From Alistipes senegalensis JC50 (GTDB lineage: Bacteria; Bacteroidota; Bacteroidia; Bacteroidales; Rikenellaceae): DNA of 64,000 nucleotides. Each line of letters begins with the position of its first letter. Within the stretch, counting starts at the first letter, position 1. The notes beneath the pieces were generated by a model. It worked only from the letters and a program-made list of their open reading frames with translations, ran no database searches and was not told the origin of the DNA. The DNA lies in NCBI RefSeq assembly GCF_025145645.1, contig NZ_CP102252.1, positions 744,001 to 808,000 on the forward strand, in the 5' to 3' direction. Both the position numbers and the translations under genes were made by a program. Below are positions 25,388-32,136 of this stretch, in pieces.

Positions 25388-26665
25388 ATGAGTAAACTGA
25401 TCGCACGGATGTTCCTATCTGCCATGTTGTGCACCGTGACGTTCTGGGGCGGAAATATCCGGGCCGAGGAGCTCCCGACCAGAAAGAGCACGGAACAGCA
25501 ACCGACACGGTGGGAACACTACAACCAATATGCAAGATGGAGTTTCGGTGCAAACATCGGACTGCCGTTCTTCGCAGGAGATTTCCAGAGCAACTCCTAT
25601 GACAAACTCTACTGGGGTATCATGGCCGATCTGCAAGGAGGCTACCAGTTCACGCCGGTAATCGGCCTGCGCGCCAATTTAGGCTATGCTCAGGGCAAAA
25701 CCGGAGCCAAGGATTTCGAACAGGATTATTGGCTCGATCCCTACGGCTGGGGAGATTACCGCCCGTCACCGCTGTCCGGAAGCATGCAATACAAGGACCT
25801 TTACAGCAAAGTGCGGAGCATCAACTTCACACTCCATGCCGACATCAATCTCAACAACCTGATTCGGCCCGTACCCGTTGGAAAACGCCGATGGACTGTA
25901 TCCGTAAGCCCGGGAATCTACTTCCAGAAATTCTACCCCGACATATTCACCCGAAACGGAGGCCACCATTTCGCCGTGGAGCACTTCAATCCGCTGACAG
26001 TCAGCCTTGGAGGTGAAGCCATGCTGCGTTGGAAAACAGGTCGTGCCATTGACCTGCAAGCCCGTTACGGCATCAACTGGATACACCAGAACGTATTTGA
26101 CGGCATCGCCACCTATCGTCCTCGCGACAATCAAAATTTCATGATGCATTTCTCGGTAGGTGTAGTGTGGAAGATCGGCGCACGCCACAAGAAGAAGGAT
26201 CACCTGATGTACGCACCTCGCTATGCCGCTCCCCCGAAAGACCGCGGACGCATCATTGACACGGTCGTGGTGAAGATGGAGCCACACGTGGTGATGCAGG
26301 AACGCACCGTAGAAACGCCGGTGGAAAAGGCCGTATGGTACTATATGCCGACTATCCATTTCGTTCGCGGCAGCGCCGAAATCGACACGAAGACCTACGC
26401 CGAAGAACTCGACGCCATGGTCCGCCTGCTGAACGAAGTTCCCGACACCCCGGTACGCATCTATGGATATGCCGACCACAGCGGTACGGAGCAGATCAAC
26501 AAGCGACTGACCCAGCAGCGCGCTGAAGCCCTGCGCGACTACCTGATCGACAAGGGAATCGCTCCCGAACGTATCAAGACGGTTAAGGGGATGGGCATTG
26601 ATTCGTCTCTCTCTGGCGGCGAAGCCTATTCGCTCAAGGCCCGACGCGTGGAAGTTTTACGATAA
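25388..26665 (+). CDS. OmpA-family outer-membrane protein
   Basis: 425 residues. A signal peptide (MLCTVTFWGGNIRAEE) is followed by a beta-barrel-like region (about 50-270: WSFGANIGLPFFAGDF, YWGIMADLQGGYQF, FMMHFSVGVVWKIG). A C-terminal OmpA peptidoglycan-binding domain follows (about 315-425: IHFVRGSAEIDTKTYAEELD, then VRIYGYADHSGTEQINKRLT, ending SLKARRVEVL). It should anchor the outer membrane to the cell wall and may hold the coiled-coil lipoprotein. It is the last cargo gene; a strong terminator follows. Confidence 0.88.
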   Translation: MSKLIARMFLSAMLCTVTFWGGNIRAEELPTRKSTEQQPTRWEHYNQYARWSFGANIGLPFFAGDFQSNSYDKLYWGIMADLQGGYQFTPVIGLRANLGYAQGKTGAKDFEQDYWLDPYGWGDYRPSPLSGSMQYKDLYSKVRSINFTLHADINLNNLIRPVPVGKRRWTVSVSPGIYFQKFYPDIFTRNGGHHFAVEHFNPLTVSLGGEAMLRWKTGRAIDLQARYGINWIHQNVFDGIATYRPRDNQNFMMHFSVGVVWKIGARHKKKDHLMYAPRYAAPPKDRGRIIDTVVVKMEPHVVMQERTVETPVEKAVWYYMPTIHFVRGSAEIDTKTYAEELDAMVRLLNEVPDTPVRIYGYADHSGTEQINKRLTQQRAEALRDYLIDKGIAPERIKTVKGMGIDSSLSGGEAYSLKARRVEVLR

Positions 26666-26753
26666 ACAAGACTATTGCTCTGAAATCATCGTAAAATGCG
26701 GAAGTGTATGAAAATGTATGGCTTCCGAAAATAATCAGTATTCATAAACGAGA

Positions 26754-26792
26754 AATCACTTGCTCCTGCTATCTCGGAGCAAGTGATTATTT
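26754..26792 (+). terminator. Terminator after the OmpA-family gene
   Basis: A 13-bp perfect stem AATCACTTGCTCC/GGAGCAAGTGATT (26754-26766 with 26776-26788) is followed by ATTTAAC. Confidence 0.75.
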
Positions 26793-26809
26793 AACATCAC
26801 CCTCACGCG

Positions 26810-26827
26810 TGGGGAATATATGGGGAA
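26810..26827. repeat. Paired TGGGGAA repeats near attR (candidate integrase arm sites)
   Basis: TGGGGAA at 26810-26816 and 26821-26827 are spaced 4 bp apart in the same orientation, the same geometry as at 8551-8568 by the left end. Confidence 0.55.
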
Positions 26828-26841
26828 AATCCCTCTATTAC

Positions 26842-26881
26842 AAACTGCCTAATTCATTGAAATCAATGAATTAGGCAGTTT
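26842..26881. terminator. Long perfect hairpin abutting attR
   Basis: A 19-bp perfect stem (26842-26860 with 26863-26881) ends 4 bases before the tRNA 3'-end repeat. After integration it lies directly downstream of the tRNA-Leu gene and probably replaces the tRNA's displaced native terminator. Confidence 0.7.
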
Positions 26882-26885
26882 TTCC

Positions 26886-26899
26886 TGTACCCGGAGCCG
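26886..26899. repeat. attR core within the tRNA-Leu 3' end
   Basis: TGTACCCGGAGCCG matches 8395-8408. It covers the last bases of the acceptor stem, so insertion leaves the tRNA sequence intact. Confidence 0.85.
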
Positions 26900-26971
26900 G
26901 GGTCGAACCGGCACGACATTGCTGTCATTGGTGTTTGAGACCAACGCGTCTACCGATTCCGCCATCCGGGC
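26888..26971 (-). tRNA. tRNA-Leu (anticodon CAA)
   Basis: The minus strand folds as a class II tRNA: acceptor GCCCGGA with TCCGGGT (one G-U pair), anticodon arm TTGGT-CTCAAAC-ACCAA giving CAA, a short variable arm and T arm GCCGGTTCGACCCCGGC. CCA is not encoded (ACAGG follows). It serves as the integration target of the adjacent mobilizable element. Confidence 0.95.
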
Positions 26972-27003
26972 AAACAACCGCATCGCGCGGCGAATCGGGA
27001 GGG

Positions 27004-27034
27004 CAAAGATACGCGATTTTCACGAAATTTCAAA
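27004..27034 (-). promoter_or_regulatory. Promoter of tRNA-Leu
   Basis: The minus strand has -33 TTTG (27034-27031), a 19-bp spacer and -7 TATCTTTG (27011-27004), ending 32 bases before the tRNA. It lies between uvrC and the tRNA on the same strand. Confidence 0.75.
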
Positions 27035-27042
27035 AAATCGCC

Positions 27043-28866
27043 CTATTTTTCGAAGAAAGCCTTGATTTTTTTCGCTTTCGCAGGCCCCACCAATGCCGAA
27101 AGCTCCTCGATATTGGCTGCGCGGACCTTCTCCACCGTGCGAAAATGGCGCAGAAGGGTCTGGACCGTCTTGTCGCCGATCCCCTCGATCTGCTCCAGCT
27201 CGCTGTGGATAAATGCCTTGCTGCGTTTCTGGCGGTGGAATGCGATAGCGAAGCGGTGCACCTCCTCCTGAATCTGCGACAGGAAGTGGAAAAGCGGCGA
27301 AGTGGGACGGATGCCGACCAGCAGGGGCGGGAATCCGCAGAGCAGTTCGGCCGTGCGGTGACGGTCGTCCTTGGCCAGTCCGGCGATGGGTATGTCCAGC
27401 CCGAGGCGTTCCAGCACCTCGTGGATCACCCCCATCTGCCCCTTTCCGCCGTCGGCGATGATGAGGTCGGGCAGCTCGGCCCCCTCGGCCATCAGGCGCG
27501 TATAGCGCCGGAAGACCACCTCGCGCATCGACGCGTAGTCGTCGGGGCCCTCCACGGTCTTGATGTTGAAGTGGCGGTACTCCTTGCGCGAGGGTTTCCC
27601 GTCGCGGAAAACCACGCACGAAGCCACCGGATGGCTCCCTTGCAGGTTGGAGTTGTCGAAGCACTCGATGTGCCGCGGCTGCCGGTCGAGGCGCAGCTCC
27701 TTCTGCATGGCGTTCATCAGCCGGTCGGCATAGCGTTCGGGATTCTTGATCTCCAGGTTTTTCAGCTGTTCGGCGCGGTAGATGCGGGCGCTCTTCTGCG
27801 AAAACTCCAGCAGTTCGAGCTTCTCGCCGCGCTTCGGCACCGTGAAGGTCACGCCGTCGAACAGCAGGGTCGTCGAGGGCAGGAACGGCACGATCACCTC
27901 GCGGGCCAGTCCGCCCCCGGCGATGTGTTCGACGATGTGCTGAATGGCCAGCGTCAGCATGTCGCGTTCGTCGCCCCCGACGCCCGTCGAGAGCTTCACC
28001 GTCGAGACGCCCACGATCGAGCCGTGGCGGATGCGCACGAAGTTGCACCACGCCACGTCGTCGTCCGGCAGCAGCGAAAAGACATCGACATCGACGATCT
28101 TCGCACTGACGATCACCGACTTGCCCGCATAGTTGTCGAGCGCGTCGAGCCGCTGCTTGTAACGCTGGGCCAGTTCGAATTTCAGCTCCGCGGCAGCCCG
28201 CGCCATCTCCCCCTCGAGGTATTGCCGCACGGGCCGCAGGTCGCCTTTCAGCACCGAAACGACCATCTCCAGCAGCCGTCCGTACTCCTCCTCGGACTGC
28301 CGTCCGACGCAGGGCCCCTTGCAGTTCCCGAGGTGGTATTGCAGGCAGACCGTGTATTTGCCCCGGGCGATCGCCCCGGGGTCGAGGTTGAGTTTGCAGG
28401 TGCGCAGCGGCACCACCTCGCGGATGAAATCGAGCACGCTGTGCTGCATCATCACCGAACCGTAGGGTCCGAAATACTGCGACCCGTCGCGCGTGAGGGT
28501 CCGCGTGGACTGCACGCGGGGGAAATGCTCCCGGCGGACCACGATCCACGGATAGGTCTTGTCATCCTTCAGCAGGATGTTGTAACGCGGCTGGAGGGTC
28601 TTTATCAGCGAATTTTCGAGCAGCAGGGCGTCCGTTTCGCTGCCCACGACGATATGGCGGATCGCGGCGATCTGCTTCACCAGCACGCGCACCTTGGGGC
28701 TGTGCTCCTTCGACTGCACGAAATAGGACGACACCCGTTTGCGCAGGCTCTTGGCCTTGCCCACGTAGATGATCGTCCCCGAGCGGTCCAGAAACTGGTA
28801 GACGCCCGGCGACAGCGGCAGCAGGGCGACCTGCTCCCGAAGGCTGTTGTTCTCGGTTCCGCCCAT
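27043..28866 (-). CDS. uvrC: Excinuclease ABC subunit C (UvrC)
   Basis: 607 residues from ATG 28866 (MGGTENNSLREQVA), chosen because the GIY-YIG domain begins soon after; an upstream in-frame Met at 28941 would read through a promoter motif. Domains: GIY-YIG nuclease (about 15-95; SPGVYQFLDRSG, IIYVGKAKSLRKRV), UVR motif (about 200-235; LKFELAQRYKQRLDAL), the UvrC RNase H-like endonuclease (about 365-530; CFDNSNLQGSHPVASCVVF, DLIIADGGKGQ) and C-terminal helix-hairpin-helix (IEGIGDKTVQTLLRHF). Makes both incisions in nucleotide excision repair with UvrA and UvrB. Full length for the family. Confidence 0.97.
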   Translation of the reverse strand: MGGTENNSLREQVALLPLSPGVYQFLDRSGTIIYVGKAKSLRKRVSSYFVQSKEHSPKVRVLVKQIAAIRHIVVGSETDALLLENSLIKTLQPRYNILLKDDKTYPWIVVRREHFPRVQSTRTLTRDGSQYFGPYGSVMMQHSVLDFIREVVPLRTCKLNLDPGAIARGKYTVCLQYHLGNCKGPCVGRQSEEEYGRLLEMVVSVLKGDLRPVRQYLEGEMARAAAELKFELAQRYKQRLDALDNYAGKSVIVSAKIVDVDVFSLLPDDDVAWCNFVRIRHGSIVGVSTVKLSTGVGGDERDMLTLAIQHIVEHIAGGGLAREVIVPFLPSTTLLFDGVTFTVPKRGEKLELLEFSQKSARIYRAEQLKNLEIKNPERYADRLMNAMQKELRLDRQPRHIECFDNSNLQGSHPVASCVVFRDGKPSRKEYRHFNIKTVEGPDDYASMREVVFRRYTRLMAEGAELPDLIIADGGKGQMGVIHEVLERLGLDIPIAGLAKDDRHRTAELLCGFPPLLVGIRPTSPLFHFLSQIQEEVHRFAIAFHRQKRSKAFIHSELEQIEGIGDKTVQTLLRHFRTVEKVRAANIEELSALVGPAKAKKIKAFFEK

Positions 28867-28874
28867 ACGTTCGG

Positions 28875-28882
28875 CAAATGTA
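28875..28882 (-). promoter_or_regulatory. -7 promoter element of uvrC
   Basis: The minus strand reads TACATTTG (TAnnTTTG), ending only 8 bases before the uvrC ATG, so the transcript would be almost leaderless. Confidence 0.45.
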
Positions 28883-28960
28883 GCAATTTTTCGGCAAAAT
28901 TCCCCGCCGGAGGTTTTCGCCGGCAGGGAAAGCCGGAACATACCGAAAAAAGTCCGGTAT

Positions 28961-28992
28961 TTTGTTTTATTCGTCGGAACGTCTTATATTTG
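28961..28992 (+). promoter_or_regulatory. Promoter of the 29025 lipoprotein operon
   Basis: TTTG (28961-28964), a 20-bp spacer and TATATTTG (28985-28992) lie 32 bases before the ATG. This is the best full match to the Bacteroidota consensus in the window. Confidence 0.75.
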
Positions 28993-29024
28993 TGCCACCA
29001 TCATTTTCAACGTAATCCAAGCCT

Positions 29025-29975
29025 ATGAGAAAACTTTTTCTACCGATTCTGGCCGGCGCACTCCTCACCGCGTGCATCGACAAGGACTACGATCTCGAAA
29101 ACGTCGATACCGACAACATCGCCATCGGCGGCGACGATTCGAAATTCGAGGTTCCGCTGGCCCGGGTGCTCGTCACCCTGGAAGACATCGCCAACGGCGA
29201 TCTCAACATCCTGGAGCTCTGCGAGAAAGCCGACAAATGGCTTCCCTCGAAGCTGCCCGGGAACGCCGATTTCGTCGATCTCGTCCTGCTCTCCCGGAAT
29301 TCCTACACCGACGAGCTTTTCGACGCCCTCGTCGCAGAAATGCAGTCGAGCGCAGCCAAACTCGATGTGATGACCGACATGATGTGGACCGATTACCGCC
29401 ATAAAATCGCCGGCGCACTCGGGATTCCGGCGGAAGATCAGTACGAAACGCAGTTCAAGGAGGCGTTCCGGACGGCGGTCCGCACGGCCAAACGCGAAGT
29501 GCTCGAAGTGGTCAAATCGCAGTTCGACAGCTATCTGACGGAGGATCTCAGCGTGGAACCGATCGACTACAACATCGGACGCGTGGACATCAGCGACGAC
29601 GTAATCGACATGATCGCCGACAACCTCGATCCCGAAGGGTCCGGCAGTTCCAAAAACTCGCTCTACCTCGCCGGGGAGATCGTCAGCAGACTGCCCGTAT
29701 CGCTGTATCTCGAACCGGAATTCAAAACCGCGGCCGCCCCGTTCCTGAAATTCGACGTCACGGTGGACGCCACGAAGGAGATCAACGAGATCGAGGAGTC
29801 CGAAGACACCCGCCTTTATGCCGAGAGCCTGCGGCAGCTGATCGACAACGCCGCGATCAACATTCCCGTGACGCTCGAAAAATACTATCCGGGCAGGAGC
29901 TTCGAAACCGACAAGCCCCAGATCGAAATCAAACTGCACCTCATCAAGCACGGAGGTCTGAAACTCGACATCTAA
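29025..29975 (+). CDS. Lipoprotein of unknown function
   Basis: 316 residues. The signal ends LAGALLTAC (lipobox, Cys17), followed by an acidic DKDYDLENVDTDN that favours outer-surface sorting. The body is acidic: a helical region (about 90-175), then beta-rich segments (SLYLAGEIVSRLPVSLYLEP, LKFDVTVDATKEINEIEE). I recognise no family. The next gene, a DUF5723-type barrel protein, starts 13 bases later, so the two form an operon and may be a lipoprotein-barrel pair. Confidence 0.7.
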   Translation: MRKLFLPILAGALLTACIDKDYDLENVDTDNIAIGGDDSKFEVPLARVLVTLEDIANGDLNILELCEKADKWLPSKLPGNADFVDLVLLSRNSYTDELFDALVAEMQSSAAKLDVMTDMMWTDYRHKIAGALGIPAEDQYETQFKEAFRTAVRTAKREVLEVVKSQFDSYLTEDLSVEPIDYNIGRVDISDDVIDMIADNLDPEGSGSSKNSLYLAGEIVSRLPVSLYLEPEFKTAAAPFLKFDVTVDATKEINEIEESEDTRLYAESLRQLIDNAAINIPVTLEKYYPGRSFETDKPQIEIKLHLIKHGGLKLDI

Positions 29976-29988
29976 ACAGCACCATCGC

Positions 29989-31362
29989 ATGAAAAAACCA
30001 TACATCCTCATCGCGGCGGCGCTCCTTGCGACCGGCGCCGCTGCGCAGAATCCTTCGGCCTACTTCATGGAGGGTTCGACCTTCCGGCCGCAGTTCAACC
30101 CCGCCTTCGCGCCGCTGCGCGGCTACGTGAACATCCCCGTACTGGGCGGCGTGCAGGTCAACATGGCCGGCAACATGGCCCTCGACAACTTCCTCTATCC
30201 GCGCGACGGCAGGCTGGTGACGCTGCTCGACAGCTCCGTATCGGCCGCCGAAGCGCTGGGAAACCTCAAAACCGACAACCTGCTGGGACTCGATTTCCGC
30301 ATGAACGTCATCGGATTCGGCGCCTTCACCAAGAACCACAAGAATTTCTGGTCGTTCGACCTCAACGTGCGGGTCAACGAGGACGCCAACCTGCCCTACT
30401 CGCTCTTCGAGTTCATCAAGCTCGGCAAGGAGGGGCAGATCCGGAACTTCGGAACCTCGATGGACGCCTACCTCGAAGCCGCGTTCAGCTACTCGTTCCC
30501 GCTGATGGACGACCGGCTCTATGTCGGCGTGCGGGGCAAGTTCCTCGCCGGACTGGCCCGGGCGAAGATGATCTACGACCGCTTCGACGTATCGCTCCAG
30601 CACGACCGCTGGGCTGTCAGCACCCAGGGTACGATCGATGTCACGGCCGCCGGAGCCGAGATCGACATGCCTGCGGAGGGCGACATCTTCGAGATCGGCG
30701 ACATCGACATCAACCCCACCAAACCCGCCGGCTACGGATTCGCCGTAGACCTGGGCGCCACGTACGACATTCTGCCCAACCTGCAAGCGTCGCTGGCCGT
30801 GAACGACCTGGGCTTCATCAGCTGGAGCAAAAAGAACTCCATCTCGGGAACCTCGACGCAGGAGACCGAATTCACGGGCGTAACGGTGCCGGACGACGGT
30901 ACGGAGCCCGCGCCGGATTTCGACTTCGAGATGCTGAAATTCAACCCGACCGACGGCAAGAGCGCATCGAAAATGCTACGCGCGTCGATCAACGCCGGTC
31001 TGGAATACGAGGTGTGGCGCCACAAAGTCGGCATCGGCCTGCTCTACACGGCCCGCTTCTGGGAGTACAAAACCCTGCACAACATCACCGGATCGGTCAA
31101 TTTCCACCCTGTCCGCTGGTTCACGCTCACGGGCAGCTACTCGGTGATCGACAACCGCGGCGGCGCCGTGGGACTGGCCCTGAACCTCTGTCCGAGCTGG
31201 ATCAACTTCTTCATCACCACCGACATGCTGGTCAGCAAGCACACGCCGCAGTGGATACCCGTCAAGCAGAGCACGATGAACGTGACCCTCGGACTGGGCG
31301 TGCCCATCGGCAAGCGCAGCCACCGCATCTCAGCCTATGTCCGGGAGCAGGACAAACGCTGA
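29989..31362 (+). CDS. DUF5723-type outer-membrane protein
   Basis: 457 residues. A signal peptide (ILIAAALLATGAAAQ) is followed by the family-typical start NPSAYFMEGSTFRPQFNPAF. The rest is a long series of alternating amphipathic strands (GYVNIPVLGGVQVNMAGN, GYGFAVDLGATYDILPNL, RWFTLTGSYSVI) ending in VPIGKRSHRISAYV. This is a predicted outer-membrane barrel related to the PorV/FadL-like proteins. Substrate unknown. Co-transcribed with the preceding lipoprotein, and a bidirectional terminator follows. Confidence 0.8.
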   Translation: MKKPYILIAAALLATGAAAQNPSAYFMEGSTFRPQFNPAFAPLRGYVNIPVLGGVQVNMAGNMALDNFLYPRDGRLVTLLDSSVSAAEALGNLKTDNLLGLDFRMNVIGFGAFTKNHKNFWSFDLNVRVNEDANLPYSLFEFIKLGKEGQIRNFGTSMDAYLEAAFSYSFPLMDDRLYVGVRGKFLAGLARAKMIYDRFDVSLQHDRWAVSTQGTIDVTAAGAEIDMPAEGDIFEIGDIDINPTKPAGYGFAVDLGATYDILPNLQASLAVNDLGFISWSKKNSISGTSTQETEFTGVTVPDDGTEPAPDFDFEMLKFNPTDGKSASKMLRASINAGLEYEVWRHKVGIGLLYTARFWEYKTLHNITGSVNFHPVRWFTLTGSYSVIDNRGGAVGLALNLCPSWINFFITTDMLVSKHTPQWIPVKQSTMNVTLGLGVPIGKRSHRISAYVREQDKR

Positions 31363-31377
31363 GCCCCGCTCCGCAAC

Positions 31378-31424
31378 GAAAAACGCCCCGGAACCGTCTC
31401 GCAGGTTTCCGGGGTGTTTCTTTG
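31378..31424. terminator. Bidirectional terminator
   Basis: AAACGCCCCGGAA-CC pairs with GG-TTTCCGGGGTGTTT, with A- and T-rich flanks on the two sides. It lies between the plus-strand DUF5723-type gene and the convergent NUDIX gene. Confidence 0.75.
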
Positions 31425-31479
31425 TCTCTGCATGCAGGCGCAGAACCGGGAGTACAGCGCCGTAAGCGTCGGCCGCCCC

Positions 31480-32088
31480 CTAAATCCCGCCTCTCAGGCA
31501 GGCGAGCACCGTCCTGACGGTCGGATAACATGCGGCGGCATGCGCCGCGGCCTCCTCCGGGGAGCACCACGCCACGGCGTCGATCCCCTCTTCGGTCTGG
31601 GGTTTCAGGGCGGCGCAGGCCGGGGTGAAAAGTTCATACCAGCGGGTGCGTTTCAACTCCCAGCGCGCGGTTTTCGGGAAATAATAGGCGTGCAGCGTCT
31701 CGCACAGCGGACGCACGACCTCGGCCGCCACGCCGGTCTCCTCGCAGACCTCGCGCGCGGCGCACTCCTCGATGCGCTCGCCGCACTCCAGATGCCCTTT
31801 GGGCAGGTCCCAGCGGCCGTTGCGGTGAATCATCAGCCACTCCCCGCAGCCGTTCACCACGACGCCGCCCGCCGCCTCGACGGGCGTGAACTCCGCCGCG
31901 AACGCCGCGAACGCCACGTCGGGATCGGCCGCCACGACGGCCACGCTATTGTGCGATTCGAGAAAATTCAGTATCTTGTCCCGTGATAAGCCGTCCCCAG
32001 CGTCCGCTGAAACGGCGTACCACGCCCCTCCGGGGGTCTCGGCCGTGAATAACACGGCCTTGTCGGCGAAATAGACGGTACGGTTCAT
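31480..32088 (-). CDS. NUDIX hydrolase
   Basis: 202 residues. The NUDIX box is complete (GHLECGERIEECAAREVCEE continuing TGV; Gx5Ex7REUxEExGU, about 99-121). It sits in a standard NUDIX fold that starts EAAGGVVVNGCGEWLMIHRN (about 70). The N-terminal 65 residues are an extra domain. Hydrolyses nucleoside diphosphate-linked compounds; the substrate cannot be told. It lies back to back with the S9 peptidase gene. Confidence 0.92.
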   Translation of the reverse strand: MNRTVYFADKAVLFTAETPGGAWYAVSADAGDGLSRDKILNFLESHNSVAVVAADPDVAFAAFAAEFTPVEAAGGVVVNGCGEWLMIHRNGRWDLPKGHLECGERIEECAAREVCEETGVAAEVVRPLCETLHAYYFPKTARWELKRTRWYELFTPACAALKPQTEEGIDAVAWCSPEEAAAHAAACYPTVRTVLACLRGGI

Positions 32089-32107
32089 GTTCGAAAAGAT
32101 TTGACGA

Positions 32108-32115
32108 CAAAATTA
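32108..32115 (-). promoter_or_regulatory. -7 promoter element of the NUDIX gene
   Basis: The minus strand reads TAATTTTG (TAnnTTTG), 20 bases before the ATG at 32088. Confidence 0.55.
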
Positions 32116-32136
32116 AGAATAAATAAGGGAACCTCA

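Larger units (their letters stand above)
8395..26899. mobile_element. 18.5-kb integrative mobilizable element in tRNA-Leu(CAA)
   Basis: It is bounded by an exact 14-bp direct repeat TGTACCCGGAGCCG at 8395-8408 and 26886-26899. The right copy is the 3' end of an intact tRNA-Leu gene. A tyrosine integrase lies just inside the left end. The backbone is integrase, AlbA_2 protein, hypothetical protein, HTH protein, VapE-like ATPase, primase, MobC and relaxase (8610-17660). No type IV secretion genes are present, so it is mobilizable rather than self-transmissible. Cargo (17700-26665) is two regulators and a set of surface proteins. Base composition inside is more AT-rich than the flanks, notably around 17.7-23.5 kb. 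Confidence 0.87.

Noticed and set aside
26935..29028. A 697-residue plus-strand open frame opposite uvrC
   Set aside because: It is antisense to a full-length, motif-complete UvrC, runs through the tRNA gene and is rich in His/Leu/Arg, as expected for the shadow of GC-rich coding DNA.
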